Assembly: GCA_016710635.1 (NCBI GenBank)
Contig: JADJVL010000006.1
Location: 248,001-312,000, forward strand
Origin: Holophagaceae bacterium
Lineage (GTDB): Bacteria > Acidobacteriota > Holophagae > Holophagales > Holophagaceae
Direction: 5' to 3'
Length of the DNA stretch: 64,000 nucleotides
Part shown: piece by piece, positions 15,944 through 25,071 of the stretch
Layout of the letters: the number at the start of each line of letters is the position of its first letter
Numbering within the stretch: the first letter of the stretch is position 1
Program-made: the position numbers and the translations under genes
The notes under the pieces: model-generated
What the model saw: the letters and a program-made list of their open reading frames with translations, nothing else
Database searches by the model: none
Told to the model about the DNA's origin: nothing

Positions 15944-16534
15944 ATGATCGGACGACTGCGCGGGGAACTGCTTCAGAAGCTGCCGAACCTGGCCCTCATC
16001 GAGTGCGGGGGCGTGGGCTACGCGGCGGCCATCTCGCTGGGCACCTACGGGCGCCTCCCGGAGGTGGGCAGCGAGGCCATCCTGCACGTGGAGACCCTGC
16101 TGCGGGAGAACGAACTCTCCCTGCTGGGCTTCTCCACACTGCAGGAGCGGGACCTCTACCGGATGCTCGTGAAGGTGGACGGCGTGGGGCCGAAGCTGGC
16201 GCTGGCGGCCCTGGGCGCCCTGCCCCTGGACGAGCTCATCGTCGCCATCCGGGGTCGGGACGTGAAGGCCCTCACCCGCATTCCCGGCGTGGGCAAGAAG
16301 ACCGCGGAAAAGCTCTGCTTCGAGCTCTCCGAAAAGATGGGCGGGCTGGGCGGCCTCGACGGCCTTGGCGGCGCCGCGTCGCCCGGGGACGCCTGGGAGT
16401 CCGACCTGCGCTCCGCGCTCACGAACCTCGGCTTCAAGGAGGACGTGGTGCTGCCCGCAGTCCTGGGGCTCCGGGAGTCCCGGCCGCCCCTGCCGGAGGC
16501 CATCCGCCTCGCCTTGAAGGCGCTGCAGCGGTGA
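15944..16534 (+). CDS. ruvA: Holliday junction branch-migration protein RuvA
   Basis: A 196-residue RuvA. Residues 1-65 form the OB-fold domain (MIGRLRGELLQKLPNLALIECGGVGY), followed by the two helix-hairpin-helix motifs (VDGVGPKLALAALG and IPGVGKKTAEKL) that contact DNA, a Gly-rich linker and the C-terminal RuvB-binding domain (DLRSALTNLGFKEDVV). It works with RuvB on Holliday junctions; ruvB and ruvC are not adjacent. No Shine-Dalgarno is visible; TACCCT lies 6 nt before the ATG, so it may be leaderless. The stop overlaps the next start (GTGA). Confidence 0.97.
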   Translation: MIGRLRGELLQKLPNLALIECGGVGYAAAISLGTYGRLPEVGSEAILHVETLLRENELSLLGFSTLQERDLYRMLVKVDGVGPKLALAALGALPLDELIVAIRGRDVKALTRIPGVGKKTAEKLCFELSEKMGGLGGLDGLGGAASPGDAWESDLRSALTNLGFKEDVVLPAVLGLRESRPPLPEAIRLALKALQR

Positions 16535-17466
16535 GCGTCCGCATCCTTTCCACCTCGAGCCTCGCGGGCGGCGCCCTGCGTGGCCTTGGCGAGCGCTTCC
16601 CCGAACTGCTCGTAGCGCCCTTCCGCTCCAAAGCCTGGCACGCCGCCATGGCGGAGGCCGAGGCCCTGGTGGTGCTCCTCAGCGAACCGCTCACCGGCGA
16701 GGACCTGGCGCGCGCGCCCCGCCTGCGGGTGCTCGCCACTTATTCCGTGGGCGTCAACCACCTGCCCGTGGCCTTGTGCGAGTCCCGCGGCATCCGCATC
16801 GTGAGCACCCCGGGCGTGCTCACCGACGCCACCGCCGACCTCGCCCTCGCGCTCCTGCTCGGATTGAGCCGCCGCCTCCTCGAAGGCGACGCGCTGGTGC
16901 GCTCGGGAGCCTGGACCGGCTGGGCGCCGGAGCAGCTCCTTGGCACGGGGCTCACCGGCAAGGCCTGCGGCATCCTCGGCGCCGGCGCCATCGGCAAGGC
17001 CTTCGCCAAGCGGGTGTGGGCCCTCGGGATGACGCCCCTGTTCTGGGACCGGGAAGGCCTGGGCGGCGAGGTGGATTTCGGCCCCGCCCGGGGCCCGCGC
17101 CTTGCCCTGGACGAGCTCCTCCCCCGCAGCGCCGCGCTCTCCCTGCACTGCCCTTTGACCTCCGCGACCCGCGGGCTGCTGGACCGCATGGCCCTTGAAA
17201 AACTTCCCACCGGCGCGATGATCATCAACACCGCCCGCGGCGGCATCCTCGACGAAGGCGCCGCTCTGGATTTGCTGCGCGCGGATCGGCTCGGCGGCGT
17301 GGCCCTCGATGTGTACGAGGGCGAGCCCGCCGTGGATCCGCGCTGGTTCCAGGCGCCCCGCACCCTGCTCCTTCCACACCTTGGGAGCGCCACGGTGGAG
17401 ACCCGCAACGCGATGGCGGAACTGCTGTGCGAAGGAGTGACGGCAGTCCTTTCCTCCCGCTGCTAG
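16531..17466 (+). CDS. D-2-hydroxyacid dehydrogenase family protein
   Basis: A 311-residue NAD(P)-dependent dehydrogenase. The Rossmann motif is GILGAGAIGKAFAKR; the catalytic triad is visible as Arg in NTARGGILDE, Glu in YEGEPAVDP and His in LLPHLGSATVETR. Members reduce 2-oxoacids such as glyoxylate or hydroxypyruvate; the substrate is not evident. It starts at a GTG overlapping the ruvA stop (GTGA), so translation is coupled to ruvA. Confidence 0.9.
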   Translation: MSVRILSTSSLAGGALRGLGERFPELLVAPFRSKAWHAAMAEAEALVVLLSEPLTGEDLARAPRLRVLATYSVGVNHLPVALCESRGIRIVSTPGVLTDATADLALALLLGLSRRLLEGDALVRSGAWTGWAPEQLLGTGLTGKACGILGAGAIGKAFAKRVWALGMTPLFWDREGLGGEVDFGPARGPRLALDELLPRSAALSLHCPLTSATRGLLDRMALEKLPTGAMIINTARGGILDEGAALDLLRADRLGGVALDVYEGEPAVDPRWFQAPRTLLLPHLGSATVETRNAMAELLCEGVTAVLSSRC

Positions 17467-17498
17467 GCTGGACGTCTTCAAGCACCACGAGGCACACC

Positions 17499-19028
17499 GT
17501 GAACAAGATCTGGCTCCGCCTCCTCGATCCGCAGCTCGACGACATGTTCGCCGCCATCGCCGGAAAGGGTGCCGCAAGCGGCCCTGAAGCCCGGCTGGCC
17601 CTGGCGCACGCCCTCAACCTGCGCAGCCGCCACGCCGAAGCGCAGGAGCTGCTCGATGCCCTCCTCGCCGAGGACCGGGCCAACGGCGACGCTTGGTTCG
17701 AGCGCGTCCTCTGCGAGGGCGAGCACGCCGACGACGAGGACCTGCGCATCCTGCACGAGCAGATCGAGGCCGTGCGCGATGAGCATCCCGACGTGGCCTG
17801 CCATCGCCGCAACCTGGGCTTCCTGCGCATCATCCAGCATCGCCTCGACGATGCGGAGCGCGCCCTGGAGCAGGCCCTGCGGCGGGACGCCCGGGATCCC
17901 AAGACCCTCGAACTCAGCGGCCTCCTCGCCCTCCAGCGGGACGAGCCCCAGGAGGCCAAGGCCCTGCTGTTGAAAGCCCTGTCCCTGTCTCCGAAGGATC
18001 CATCAACGCTACGCCTGCTGGGCCTGACGCTCGCCCAGCTCGGCGACGCCGCCGGCGCGGAGGCCCAGTTCTCCGCCGCGGTGGAGACGGAGCCCTTCTA
18101 CTTCTGGGGCTGGCACAGCCTCGGCGAACTGCTCCTGCGCAAGGGGCCCACGGATGCTGGCCTGCGCTGCATCCACCGCGCCCGGGCGATCCACATCAAG
18201 GAGGCCTCCAGCTACTTCATCCTGGCGGACCTGCTGGGAGAGCAGGGCCACATCGAAGTGGCCATGTCCGAACTCCACCAGCTGTTCCTGCTCGCGCCCA
18301 AGGCCAGCATCCTGGCCGAGGCCCAGTCCCTCCTCGGCGAGTTCTGCCGCGACAAGGGGGACCGCGAGTGCGCCCAGTCCTACTTCTCCCTCGCCGCCGA
18401 GACGGATCCGGACAGCGCGAACCCCTGGGCGGCCCTGGGCGACATGGCGCGGGAGGACCTGAACTGGGACGCCGCGATCCACTGCTACCAGGAGGCCCTG
18501 GTGCGCGAGCCCGAGGCCGCGGACATCCTCGTGCAGCTCGGCTACGCGCAGCTGGAGCTCGGCCACGTGGAGAAGGGGGAGCTGAACTTCCTCTCCGCCC
18601 TCGAATCCGACCCCTCCGAGTACAGCGCCTACCTGGGCCTGTCCGAGTGCTACCGGCAGGCCGGCCGCCACGAAGACCAGGCCAGCATGGTGGAGCAGGC
18701 GATGACCCTCGCCCCGGACGACGCGGACGTGTGGAACGCCCACGGAGTCTCCCTGGAAGGCAAGGAGCGCATGGCGGAAGCCACCACCGCCTACGAGAAG
18801 GCGCTGGAACTCCACCCGGAACACCGCAAGGCGGCCAACAACCTCGGCTTCCTCCTGGAGAAGCGCATGGAGCGGGGCGAGACCGAACTCAAGGCGAGGG
18901 CCGTGGACGCCTGGAAGCGCCGCTACTTCCTCTGCCTGCAGGAGGGCCAGAGCACGCGGATGGCCCGGGAGCATCTGCAGAAGCTCGGCGTCGCCGAGGA
19001 CGAAATGCGCGCCTGGAGCGGCGTCTGA
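17499..19028 (+). CDS. Tetratricopeptide repeat protein (509 aa)
   Basis: Almost entirely helical repeats of about 34 residues. Clear TPR units include CHRRNLGFLRIIQHRLDDAE, ALGDMAREDLNWDAAIHCYQ and NAHGVSLEGKERMAEATTAY, running from about residue 20 to 480. No signal peptide, membrane segment or catalytic domain is visible, so it is probably a cytoplasmic scaffold. The start is taken as the GTG at 17499 with GAGG before it. It follows the dehydrogenase gene after 32 nt and is the last gene of the ruvA group. Confidence 0.88.
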   Translation: MNKIWLRLLDPQLDDMFAAIAGKGAASGPEARLALAHALNLRSRHAEAQELLDALLAEDRANGDAWFERVLCEGEHADDEDLRILHEQIEAVRDEHPDVACHRRNLGFLRIIQHRLDDAERALEQALRRDARDPKTLELSGLLALQRDEPQEAKALLLKALSLSPKDPSTLRLLGLTLAQLGDAAGAEAQFSAAVETEPFYFWGWHSLGELLLRKGPTDAGLRCIHRARAIHIKEASSYFILADLLGEQGHIEVAMSELHQLFLLAPKASILAEAQSLLGEFCRDKGDRECAQSYFSLAAETDPDSANPWAALGDMAREDLNWDAAIHCYQEALVREPEAADILVQLGYAQLELGHVEKGELNFLSALESDPSEYSAYLGLSECYRQAGRHEDQASMVEQAMTLAPDDADVWNAHGVSLEGKERMAEATTAYEKALELHPEHRKAANNLGFLLEKRMERGETELKARAVDAWKRRYFLCLQEGQSTRMAREHLQKLGVAEDEMRAWSGV

Positions 19029-19525
19029 TTCCCGTCACGCTCGTGCACTAATCCAGCTTCCCGAAGTGTGGAAAACCCTGCGGATTCAACGCCCACGAGC
19101 GTCCTAAACCGCGATGGATCAGTGACTTCGACCCAGGGATGAAGGTTTGCAAGCTCTATTTAAATAATGCAATGATGTTACTTATCACTAAGTCCAGAAA
19201 AACGGTTCCTGCCTCCGTCCTGGTGCGGTTTTCCACAGGTTTCGATGATCTTTCGGGTTGACAAGCGGGTGACGGCTTCGTGACGGGCCGCCGATTTCAC
19301 GCTCGGTTTCCGGGTGCTTCGCGCCCCGGGTCAGACAATGGGAAACCCAGTGCTGACGGCCTTCCGCGGGAGTCGGGGGACTGGCTGGGGGCTGACCGGA
19401 AAGCTTGAACATCGTTTTTTTGATATGTTTGACGATAATTATTCGTCTTTTTGGATTTTACAAGGACTGGGAGCCAGGGCCTCCCAGGCGCGAGCTGGGC
19501 GGAAGGCTTCGGTGGGAGCCCGCCA
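19029..19525. other. 497-bp gene-free AT-rich island between a TPR gene and smc
   Basis: No credible gene was found here. Composition drops sharply: 19141-19200 is about 32% GC and 19411-19460 about 24% GC, against roughly 70% around it. It holds two DnaA-box-like sequences in opposite orientation, TGTGGAAAA (19067-19075) and TTTTCCACA (19229-19237), an AT-rich stretch ATTTAAATAATGCAATGATG between them, and a weak hairpin with T-run at 19431-19452. Both flanking genes point into the region. Confidence 0.6.
19431..19452 (+). terminator. Weak candidate terminator in the AT-rich island
   Basis: GACGA and TCGTC form a 5-bp stem around the loop TAATTAT, followed by TTTTT. The stem is short, and the nearest plus-strand gene ends 400 nt upstream, so it could end that long 3' region or an unseen small RNA. 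Confidence 0.3.
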
Positions 19526-22500
19526 TCAGACCAGGGCTTCGGCTTCCCGCAATTGCACGCTCACCAGGCGGGAGACGCCCTGCTCCTCCATGGTGACGCC
19601 GTAGAGGGTGTCCGCCGCCATCATCGTCGGCTTCTGGTGCGTGATGACGATGAACTGCGTGCCGGTCTTCATGCCGTTCACCATGGCGGCGAAGCGGCCC
19701 ACGTTCGCTTCGTCGAGGGGCGCGTCCACTTCGTCGAGGACGCAGAAGGGCGAAGGCTTGAAGTGGAAGATGGCGAAGAGGAGCGAGATCGCCGTGAGGG
19801 CCTTCTCGCCGCCGCTGAGGAGCATGAGGGCCTTGGCGCTCTTGCCCGGCGGCTGGGCGGTGATCTCGATGCCGCACTCCAGGAGGTTCTTGGGATCCTC
19901 CAGGGAGAGCGAGGCCTGGCCGCCGCCGAAGGCCTCCCGGAAGACTTCCTGGAAGCGGGCGTTGATGAAGTCGAAGGCCTCCTTGAAGCGTTCCTCCGAA
20001 GTCTGGTTGATCTCCTGGATGGTGCTCTCCAGGTTCTGGATGGCCTCAGTGACGTCCGCGCGCTGCTGGTTCATGTAGGCGAGGCGGTCCTCCGCCTCGG
20101 CGAGCTCCTGCACCGCCAGCGGGTTCACGCCGCCGAGGTCGAGGCGCTTGCCCTGGGCTTCCGCGAGGCGGGTCTGATGCACCAGCTCGCCTTCGTCCCA
20201 GGCCGCGCGCTCCTCGTCGGTGACCGACCCGAGGAAGTCCGGCACCGGCATCCCGAGGGCCAGTTCGATCTCCTTGGAGAGGGCCTCGGCGCTGCCCTGC
20301 ACCTGCGCGGCGGACACCAGGGCCTCCTGGTGCAGCTGCCGCGCGTTCTCGAGGATCTGCTGCAGCTCGCGGGCCGCCCGCTCCGCCACCCGCAGCCGCT
20401 CCTGCTCCTCCTCCAGCCTGGGCTGGGCCTCCGACTGCTGCTCGGCGAGGACGCGGCGCTCGGACAGGTGGACCTGGGCTTCGGCTTCCATCTCGCCCAG
20501 GCGCGCGGTGGCGGCCTGGGCCCGCGCGACGCAGTCGAGGCGCTCGGCCTCCAGGCGCTGGGCCTCGGAGGTCAGATCGAAGGCGCCCCGCTGCAGCATG
20601 CCCAGCTGCCGCTGCAGGCCGTCCCGCTCGGACCAGGCGCCGTCGCGGAGCCGTCCCGCCTCCAGCTGCGCCTCCCGCTTCTGCTCGAGCAGGGACTGGG
20701 CTTCGCTGACCTTGGCCTCCGCGCCGTGGATCTCCGTTTCCAGGCCCAGATCCTCCTGGGCCTCCGGGTGCTCGTCGAGCTCCCGCAGCACGCCCCGCAG
20801 CCGCTCGGTCTCCTGCTCGAACTGGCCCCACAGTTCGTCCGCCCGGGCCTCGGCCTCCTCGATCTCCCGGAGCTGGGCCTCCGCGGACTGGCGCCGGCCT
20901 TCCAGATCCTGCACCTTGAGGCGGGCCTCCCGGCGGTCCTGCTCCATCTCCTGGGCGCGGCCGCGGGCCTGGGCCACTTTCGCCGTGGCGGCCTTCACCA
21001 GGGCTTCCGAGGATTCCAGCTGTCCGAGAGCCTCCTCCCGTGCGGCGCGGGCCGCGTCGAGGTCCACCCGGAGCTTGAGGGGGGAGGCCGCCGGCGCCTT
21101 GCCCCCGGCGAGGACGGGGCCGTAGGGCAGGCGCACGAGCTTTGGCGAGACGAAGGCGCAGGAGGGATGGGTCCTGGCGAGGGCCGGCAGGTCGCCATCG
21201 GCGCAGAGGAAGGCCCGGGCCAGGAGCGCCTGCAGGGGCGCGGGGGCGCCCGCCTTCCAGCGCAGATGCGGCTCGATGCGTTCGCAGCCCGGAGGCGCCG
21301 GGACGGCCTCGGCGGCGTCCTCCAGGGAGACGAGCAGATGGCCGGGCGCCTCGTGCAGGTGGGAGGGATCCCGCAAGGCCACGGTCTCGATCCAGGGCCC
21401 CAGGAGCCGCTCCACGGCGACGCGCACCTCCTCGTCGGCGCTCAGGCATTCGGCCACGCCCTTGGGATCCTCGCCCCGGCCCCGGAGCCATTGGAGGGAC
21501 TGCTTCTGGTGGTCGGAGCCGCTGGCCTGGGCCAGGGCGTCAGCGATCTGGGAAGCCCGGCGCTCCTCCTTCTCCAGGACGCCCTCGCAGGCCCGCAGGG
21601 CGGACACGGCGGCGCGCTCGGCGTCTTCGGCGTCGCGGCCTTCCCGGGCGTGGAGGGCCATGGCCTCGTCCATCTGCTCGAGGCGCTCCCGGGAACCTTC
21701 GAGTTCACGGCCCAGGCGGGCGGATTCGAGTTTCAACCCGTCCAGGCGGGGGGCGCGGACGGCCTCCTCGTGGTTGAGCGCATCGAGGCGGCCCTCCACC
21801 TGGGCGATCTGGTGCTGGACCGCCAGGCGCTGCTTGTGGCGCAGCTGGGCGGCGCTCTGGAGCTCGGCCCGCTTCCGGCGCAGGGCCTGCAGCTCGCCTT
21901 CGGCCTTGCGCAGGGCGCCCAGGGCCAGGGCGACCTCGGCTTCCGCGTCCTTGAGGACCGCGGAACGGGCTTCCAGGGCCGCGGCGGCGGCGAGTTCCTT
22001 CTGCGCGAGGGCCTCGACTTCGGTGCCGGAGTCGGCGGCCCGCGCCTGCAGCTCGGCGATCCGCGCGGAGAGACGGTGGTCCTGATCCTGCGATTCCTGC
22101 GCCCGGGCTTCCTGGAACCCGCGCTCCTGATCAAGGAGGCCCAGCTTCTGGTCCAGGGCCATGACGCCGCGGGCGCGCCGCTCCTGGGCCCGCTGCAGCT
22201 CGTCGACTTCCAGGCGCAGGCCTTCGACCTCGCTCGCCTTCTCCGAGGCCTGGGCGGTCAACGACGCGAGCTGGCGCTCCAGCAGGTCGAGCTGCTCCTC
22301 CGTCCGGGCCCTCGAAGCGCTCAGCTCCTGGGCCTTGCCCGCCAACAGGATGCGCTGCAGCGCCTTGATCTCCGCATCCAGCTCCGCGGCCCGCCGGGCC
22401 CGGGCGGCCTGCCGGCGCAGGGAATCGAGGGCCTTCCCCTGCTCGTGCAGGATGTCGTCGAGGCGCGTGAGGTTCGCCTTCGTGTCCTCCAGGCGCCGCT

Positions 22501-23032
22501 CCGCGTCCAGGCGACGCAGCTTGTAGCGGGTGATGCCCGCCGCTTCCTCCAGAAGGGAGCGGCGGTCCTTGGGCTTGGTGGAGAGGATCAGGTCGATCTG
22601 CCCTTGCTGGATGAAGCTGTAGGCGCGGGTGCCCATGCCCGTGTCCATGAGCAGGTCCTGGACGTCCTTGAGCCGGGCGTCGCGGCCGTTGACGCGGTAC
22701 TCGCTGCCCGTGTCCCGGTAGAGGCGCCGGGCGATCACGACCTCCTTCACCGCCCCGGGCAGGGCGGGATCGGGCATCTCGAGGGTGAGCTTCACCTCCG
22801 CGAGGCCCATGGGCTTGCGGGAGGCAGTGCCGGCGAAGATCACGTCCGCCATCTCGGCGCCCCGCAACAGGCTGGCCCGCTGCTCCCCCAGCACCCAGGC
22901 CAGGGCGTCGGAGATGTTGGACTTGCCGCAGCCGTTGGGGCCGACGACGGCGGTCATGCCCTCGGGGAAGCCCAGTTTCTGGGAATCCGCGAAGGACTTG
23001 AATCCGTTCAGTTCAAGGGCGATGAGACGCAA
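19526..23032 (-). CDS. smc: Chromosome segregation protein SMC
   Basis: A 1168-residue SMC. The N-terminal ATPase half has Walker A GPNGCGKSNISDAL (about residues 32-45); two long coiled coils flank a hinge domain (about residues 500-660); the C-terminal half has the signature LLSGGEKALTAISLLFAI and Walker B FCVLDEVDAPLDEAN. The length matches bacterial SMC. It condenses chromosomes with ScpA/ScpB. The start is a TTG at 23032 (LRLIALELNGFKSFADS), with GGGGAAGG very close upstream. It is divergent from the pil operon. Confidence 0.96.
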   Translation of the reverse strand: MRLIALELNGFKSFADSQKLGFPEGMTAVVGPNGCGKSNISDALAWVLGEQRASLLRGAEMADVIFAGTASRKPMGLAEVKLTLEMPDPALPGAVKEVVIARRLYRDTGSEYRVNGRDARLKDVQDLLMDTGMGTRAYSFIQQGQIDLILSTKPKDRRSLLEEAAGITRYKLRRLDAERRLEDTKANLTRLDDILHEQGKALDSLRRQAARARRAAELDAEIKALQRILLAGKAQELSASRARTEEQLDLLERQLASLTAQASEKASEVEGLRLEVDELQRAQERRARGVMALDQKLGLLDQERGFQEARAQESQDQDHRLSARIAELQARAADSGTEVEALAQKELAAAAALEARSAVLKDAEAEVALALGALRKAEGELQALRRKRAELQSAAQLRHKQRLAVQHQIAQVEGRLDALNHEEAVRAPRLDGLKLESARLGRELEGSRERLEQMDEAMALHAREGRDAEDAERAAVSALRACEGVLEKEERRASQIADALAQASGSDHQKQSLQWLRGRGEDPKGVAECLSADEEVRVAVERLLGPWIETVALRDPSHLHEAPGHLLVSLEDAAEAVPAPPGCERIEPHLRWKAGAPAPLQALLARAFLCADGDLPALARTHPSCAFVSPKLVRLPYGPVLAGGKAPAASPLKLRVDLDAARAAREEALGQLESSEALVKAATAKVAQARGRAQEMEQDRREARLKVQDLEGRRQSAEAQLREIEEAEARADELWGQFEQETERLRGVLRELDEHPEAQEDLGLETEIHGAEAKVSEAQSLLEQKREAQLEAGRLRDGAWSERDGLQRQLGMLQRGAFDLTSEAQRLEAERLDCVARAQAATARLGEMEAEAQVHLSERRVLAEQQSEAQPRLEEEQERLRVAERAARELQQILENARQLHQEALVSAAQVQGSAEALSKEIELALGMPVPDFLGSVTDEERAAWDEGELVHQTRLAEAQGKRLDLGGVNPLAVQELAEAEDRLAYMNQQRADVTEAIQNLESTIQEINQTSEERFKEAFDFINARFQEVFREAFGGGQASLSLEDPKNLLECGIEITAQPPGKSAKALMLLSGGEKALTAISLLFAIFHFKPSPFCVLDEVDAPLDEANVGRFAAMVNGMKTGTQFIVITHQKPTMMAADTLYGVTMEEQGVSRLVSVQLREAEALV

Positions 23033-23228
23033 ACCTTCCCCTACCTAGACCCGTTCGTGAAAAGGGAGAAGGAACCTCCGCCCACATTCCTTCATACCAG
23101 CTTCCAGGAGCCTGTTTCCCGCCATGTTTCCGGTCCTGGGCAGGCGGCCCCCCGGACGATAGACTAGGCCCTTGCCCTGCCGCATTTCCGGCCAATGGTT
23201 TTTTTCGCCTTTTTCACTTGGAGTGCCC

Positions 23229-23399
23229 GTGCCCCCCCTTCCGGACCACATGCGCTACCCGGAATCCGGATTCTGGTGGCTTCATGCCCTGTCCTTCATG
23301 GCGGTGTTCTGCTGGGGCTGGTTTCACGGGCAGAACCGGGCCCAGCGCCGTTTCGCCAAGTTGGCCGAGGCCATGAAAGCCGGGGAGGAAGGCCGATGA
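23229..23399 (+). CDS. Small single-pass membrane protein at the head of the pil operon
   Basis: A 56-residue protein with one hydrophobic segment (FWWLHALSFMAVFCWGWF) followed by a basic, charged tail (NRAQRRFAKLAEAMKAGEEGR). The GTG at 23229 is chosen because GGAG lies 6 nt upstream; the ATG at 23250 is possible. Its stop overlaps the next start (ATGA), which supports a real, co-translated gene. No family recognised; by position it may help assemble the inner-membrane pilus platform. Confidence 0.6.
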   Translation: MPPLPDHMRYPESGFWWLHALSFMAVFCWGWFHGQNRAQRRFAKLAEAMKAGEEGR

Positions 23400-24127
23400 A
23401 GCTGACCGCCTTCGGTCCCAAGGAGGCTTCGATCCTGTGGATCGAGCCCCACCGCATCCACGGCGGAGGCCAGTCCCGGGCACTGCAGGGCCCGCCGGAC
23501 GAGGACCAGCTCGCCGTCGCCCTCAACAGCCTCGCCCCCGGGCCCACCTTCTGGATCGTCGACGACCTCTGGGCCCCGTCGGTACTGCTGCGGGACATCG
23601 TCGAACTGCCCCCGGGCGCGGAAGCCCAGGAGGCCTTCTTCCGGTGGCGCTACGCCCAGCATCTGGCCCTCGACGGCGCCCACGCGGTGCAGTCCATCAA
23701 GGTCGGCGAAGCCACCTACCTCGTGGCGGGGCTGCCCCAGGAGCTGCGGGACGGCTGGCTGGCTCTCGGCGCCCGGCTGGGCCGCACCGTGCACCGCCTC
23801 GTGCCCCGCTGGCTCTGGCTCTACAACCGGCTGGCCCCCACCCGGGAGCTGCCGGGCATGCTCCTGTCCCTCTGCCCGGTGGGCGGCGGGAAGTACACCG
23901 GCACCCTCGCGGCCTGGGGCCGGGACCTGGCCCTCCTGCGCCAATGGTCCGATCCCGCCGATGCCGAAACCTGGGTCAGCGACCGGGTGATGACGTCCAG
24001 CGCCTTCCTGGCAAGGGAGAACCGCTCCCCTCAGGAGCTCTGGGTCTGGGGCGCGCCCACCTGGCCCACCGGCGCCCTGCCCCACCACCTCCTGCAGCCC
24101 GAAATTCCCGGGTCCGAGGCCCTCTGA
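23396..24127 (+). CDS. PilM-position protein of the type IV pilus operon (divergent)
   Basis: A 243-residue protein directly before PilN, PilO and PilP, where PilM belongs. It starts MKLTAFGPKEASILWIEPHRI and contains phrases such as GPTFWIVDDLWAPSVLLRDIVELPP and ATYLVAGLPQELRDGWLALGARLG that resemble the PilM/GspL actin-like fold, but the canonical nucleotide-binding motifs are not obvious and it is shorter than typical PilM (about 350). It may be a reduced cytoplasmic ring protein. It overlaps both neighbours (ATGA and TGATG). Confidence 0.6.
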   Translation: MKLTAFGPKEASILWIEPHRIHGGGQSRALQGPPDEDQLAVALNSLAPGPTFWIVDDLWAPSVLLRDIVELPPGAEAQEAFFRWRYAQHLALDGAHAVQSIKVGEATYLVAGLPQELRDGWLALGARLGRTVHRLVPRWLWLYNRLAPTRELPGMLLSLCPVGGGKYTGTLAAWGRDLALLRQWSDPADAETWVSDRVMTSSAFLARENRSPQELWVWGAPTWPTGALPHHLLQPEIPGSEAL

Positions 24128-25071
24128 TGGCGATTCCGGTCCTCAAACTCAACCTGGCCCCCGAGCCCAGCCTCTGGCGCCAGAACCACGAGGCCATGGG
24201 CTGGGGCGCCGTGGGCCTGGGCGCCCTGCTGCTGGTGGGCACCTCCGCCTTCACGGGCTGGAAGTACTACAAGGCCACCAAGGAAGCGACGCAGAGCTTC
24301 AAGATCACCCAGGAGGCCCAGAAGGTCGCCCGGGAGCAGGGCGAGCTCGTGACCACCCTCAAGAGCGTGGACGTCTCCACGGAGCTGCCCCGCTGGAAGC
24401 TGGCGGAACGGATCCTGTCCGAGCGCACCCTGCCCTGGTCACGGCTCACCGCGGAGCTCGAGCGCAGCCTCGTCCAGGACGTGCGGGTCAAGAGCATCCA
24501 ACGCATCCGCGGGACCGACCAGACCGTCCAGCTGGCCCTGAAGGGGGAGGCCCGGAGCCGGGACGCCGAGGTCAAGTTCATCGAAAGGCTGCAGGGCAAC
24601 GGCGTCTTCGCCCAGGTGCTGCTGGAGCGTGAGGCGGAACGCCAGGGCGGCGGCCTCGACTTCGAGCTCAAGCTGCCGGCCACCGCCACCCCCAAGCCCT
24701 ACGAGCCCCTGCCCGCGCCTGAATTCGCCCGCAGCGCGGCCCCCGCACCGCCCGTCCGCGCGACGCCCGCCCCCGCCCCAAGGCCGGGAGCCCCCACGAA
24801 AACCCCCGTGGCCCGGAACCCGGCTCCCGCCGGAGAGGCACCCAAGCTGAACCTGCCGCCGCCGCCCGACTTCAGTCCAGGCGCGCTGGCTCCCGAAGAC
24901 CGGGCCGAAGCCATCCGCAAGCGCATCGAACAGGTCCGCGCCGCCCAGCAGGAACAGACCGAAGCCAAGCTCCAGCGCGACGCCGAGGCGCGGCGGGCCG
25001 CCGGCCAGCCGGCGGGACCCGGCGGCCGCGCGCCCCGCGGCGCCCAGGACCGGCGGAAGGAACAGCCATGA
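24127..25071 (+). CDS. pilN: PilN-like type IV pilus assembly protein with Pro/Ala-rich tail
   Basis: A 314-residue bitopic protein. It starts MAIPVLKLNLAPEP, the conserved PilN N-terminal motif (LNLxP) that binds PilM, then a transmembrane segment (VGLGALLLVGTSAFTGW), a coiled-coil and a ferredoxin-like periplasmic domain to about residue 190. The last 120 residues are a Pro/Ala-rich and then charged (EQVRAAQQEQTEAKLQRDAEA) extension not usual in PilN, which is about 200 residues. It overlaps PilM-like and PilO genes by 1 and 4 nt. Confidence 0.82.
   Translation: MAIPVLKLNLAPEPSLWRQNHEAMGWGAVGLGALLLVGTSAFTGWKYYKATKEATQSFKITQEAQKVAREQGELVTTLKSVDVSTELPRWKLAERILSERTLPWSRLTAELERSLVQDVRVKSIQRIRGTDQTVQLALKGEARSRDAEVKFIERLQGNGVFAQVLLEREAERQGGGLDFELKLPATATPKPYEPLPAPEFARSAAPAPPVRATPAPAPRPGAPTKTPVARNPAPAGEAPKLNLPPPPDFSPGALAPEDRAEAIRKRIEQVRAAQQEQTEAKLQRDAEARRAAGQPAGPGGRAPRGAQDRRKEQP

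Noticed and set aside
19151..19185. Resemblance of the AT-rich stretch to a dif (XerCD) site
   Set aside because: Alignment to the 28-bp consensus needs two gaps, and dif spacing is strict; the similarity is no better than expected for AT-rich DNA.
19188..19412. 74-codon frame in the AT-rich island
   Set aside because: No ribosome site, biased and motif-free sequence, and it crosses one of the DnaA-box-like sites.
19451..23167. Very long open frame on the plus strand opposite smc
   Set aside because: It mirrors smc codon by codon; antisense frames stay open in this GC-rich DNA. The smc reading has Walker, signature and coiled-coil features.
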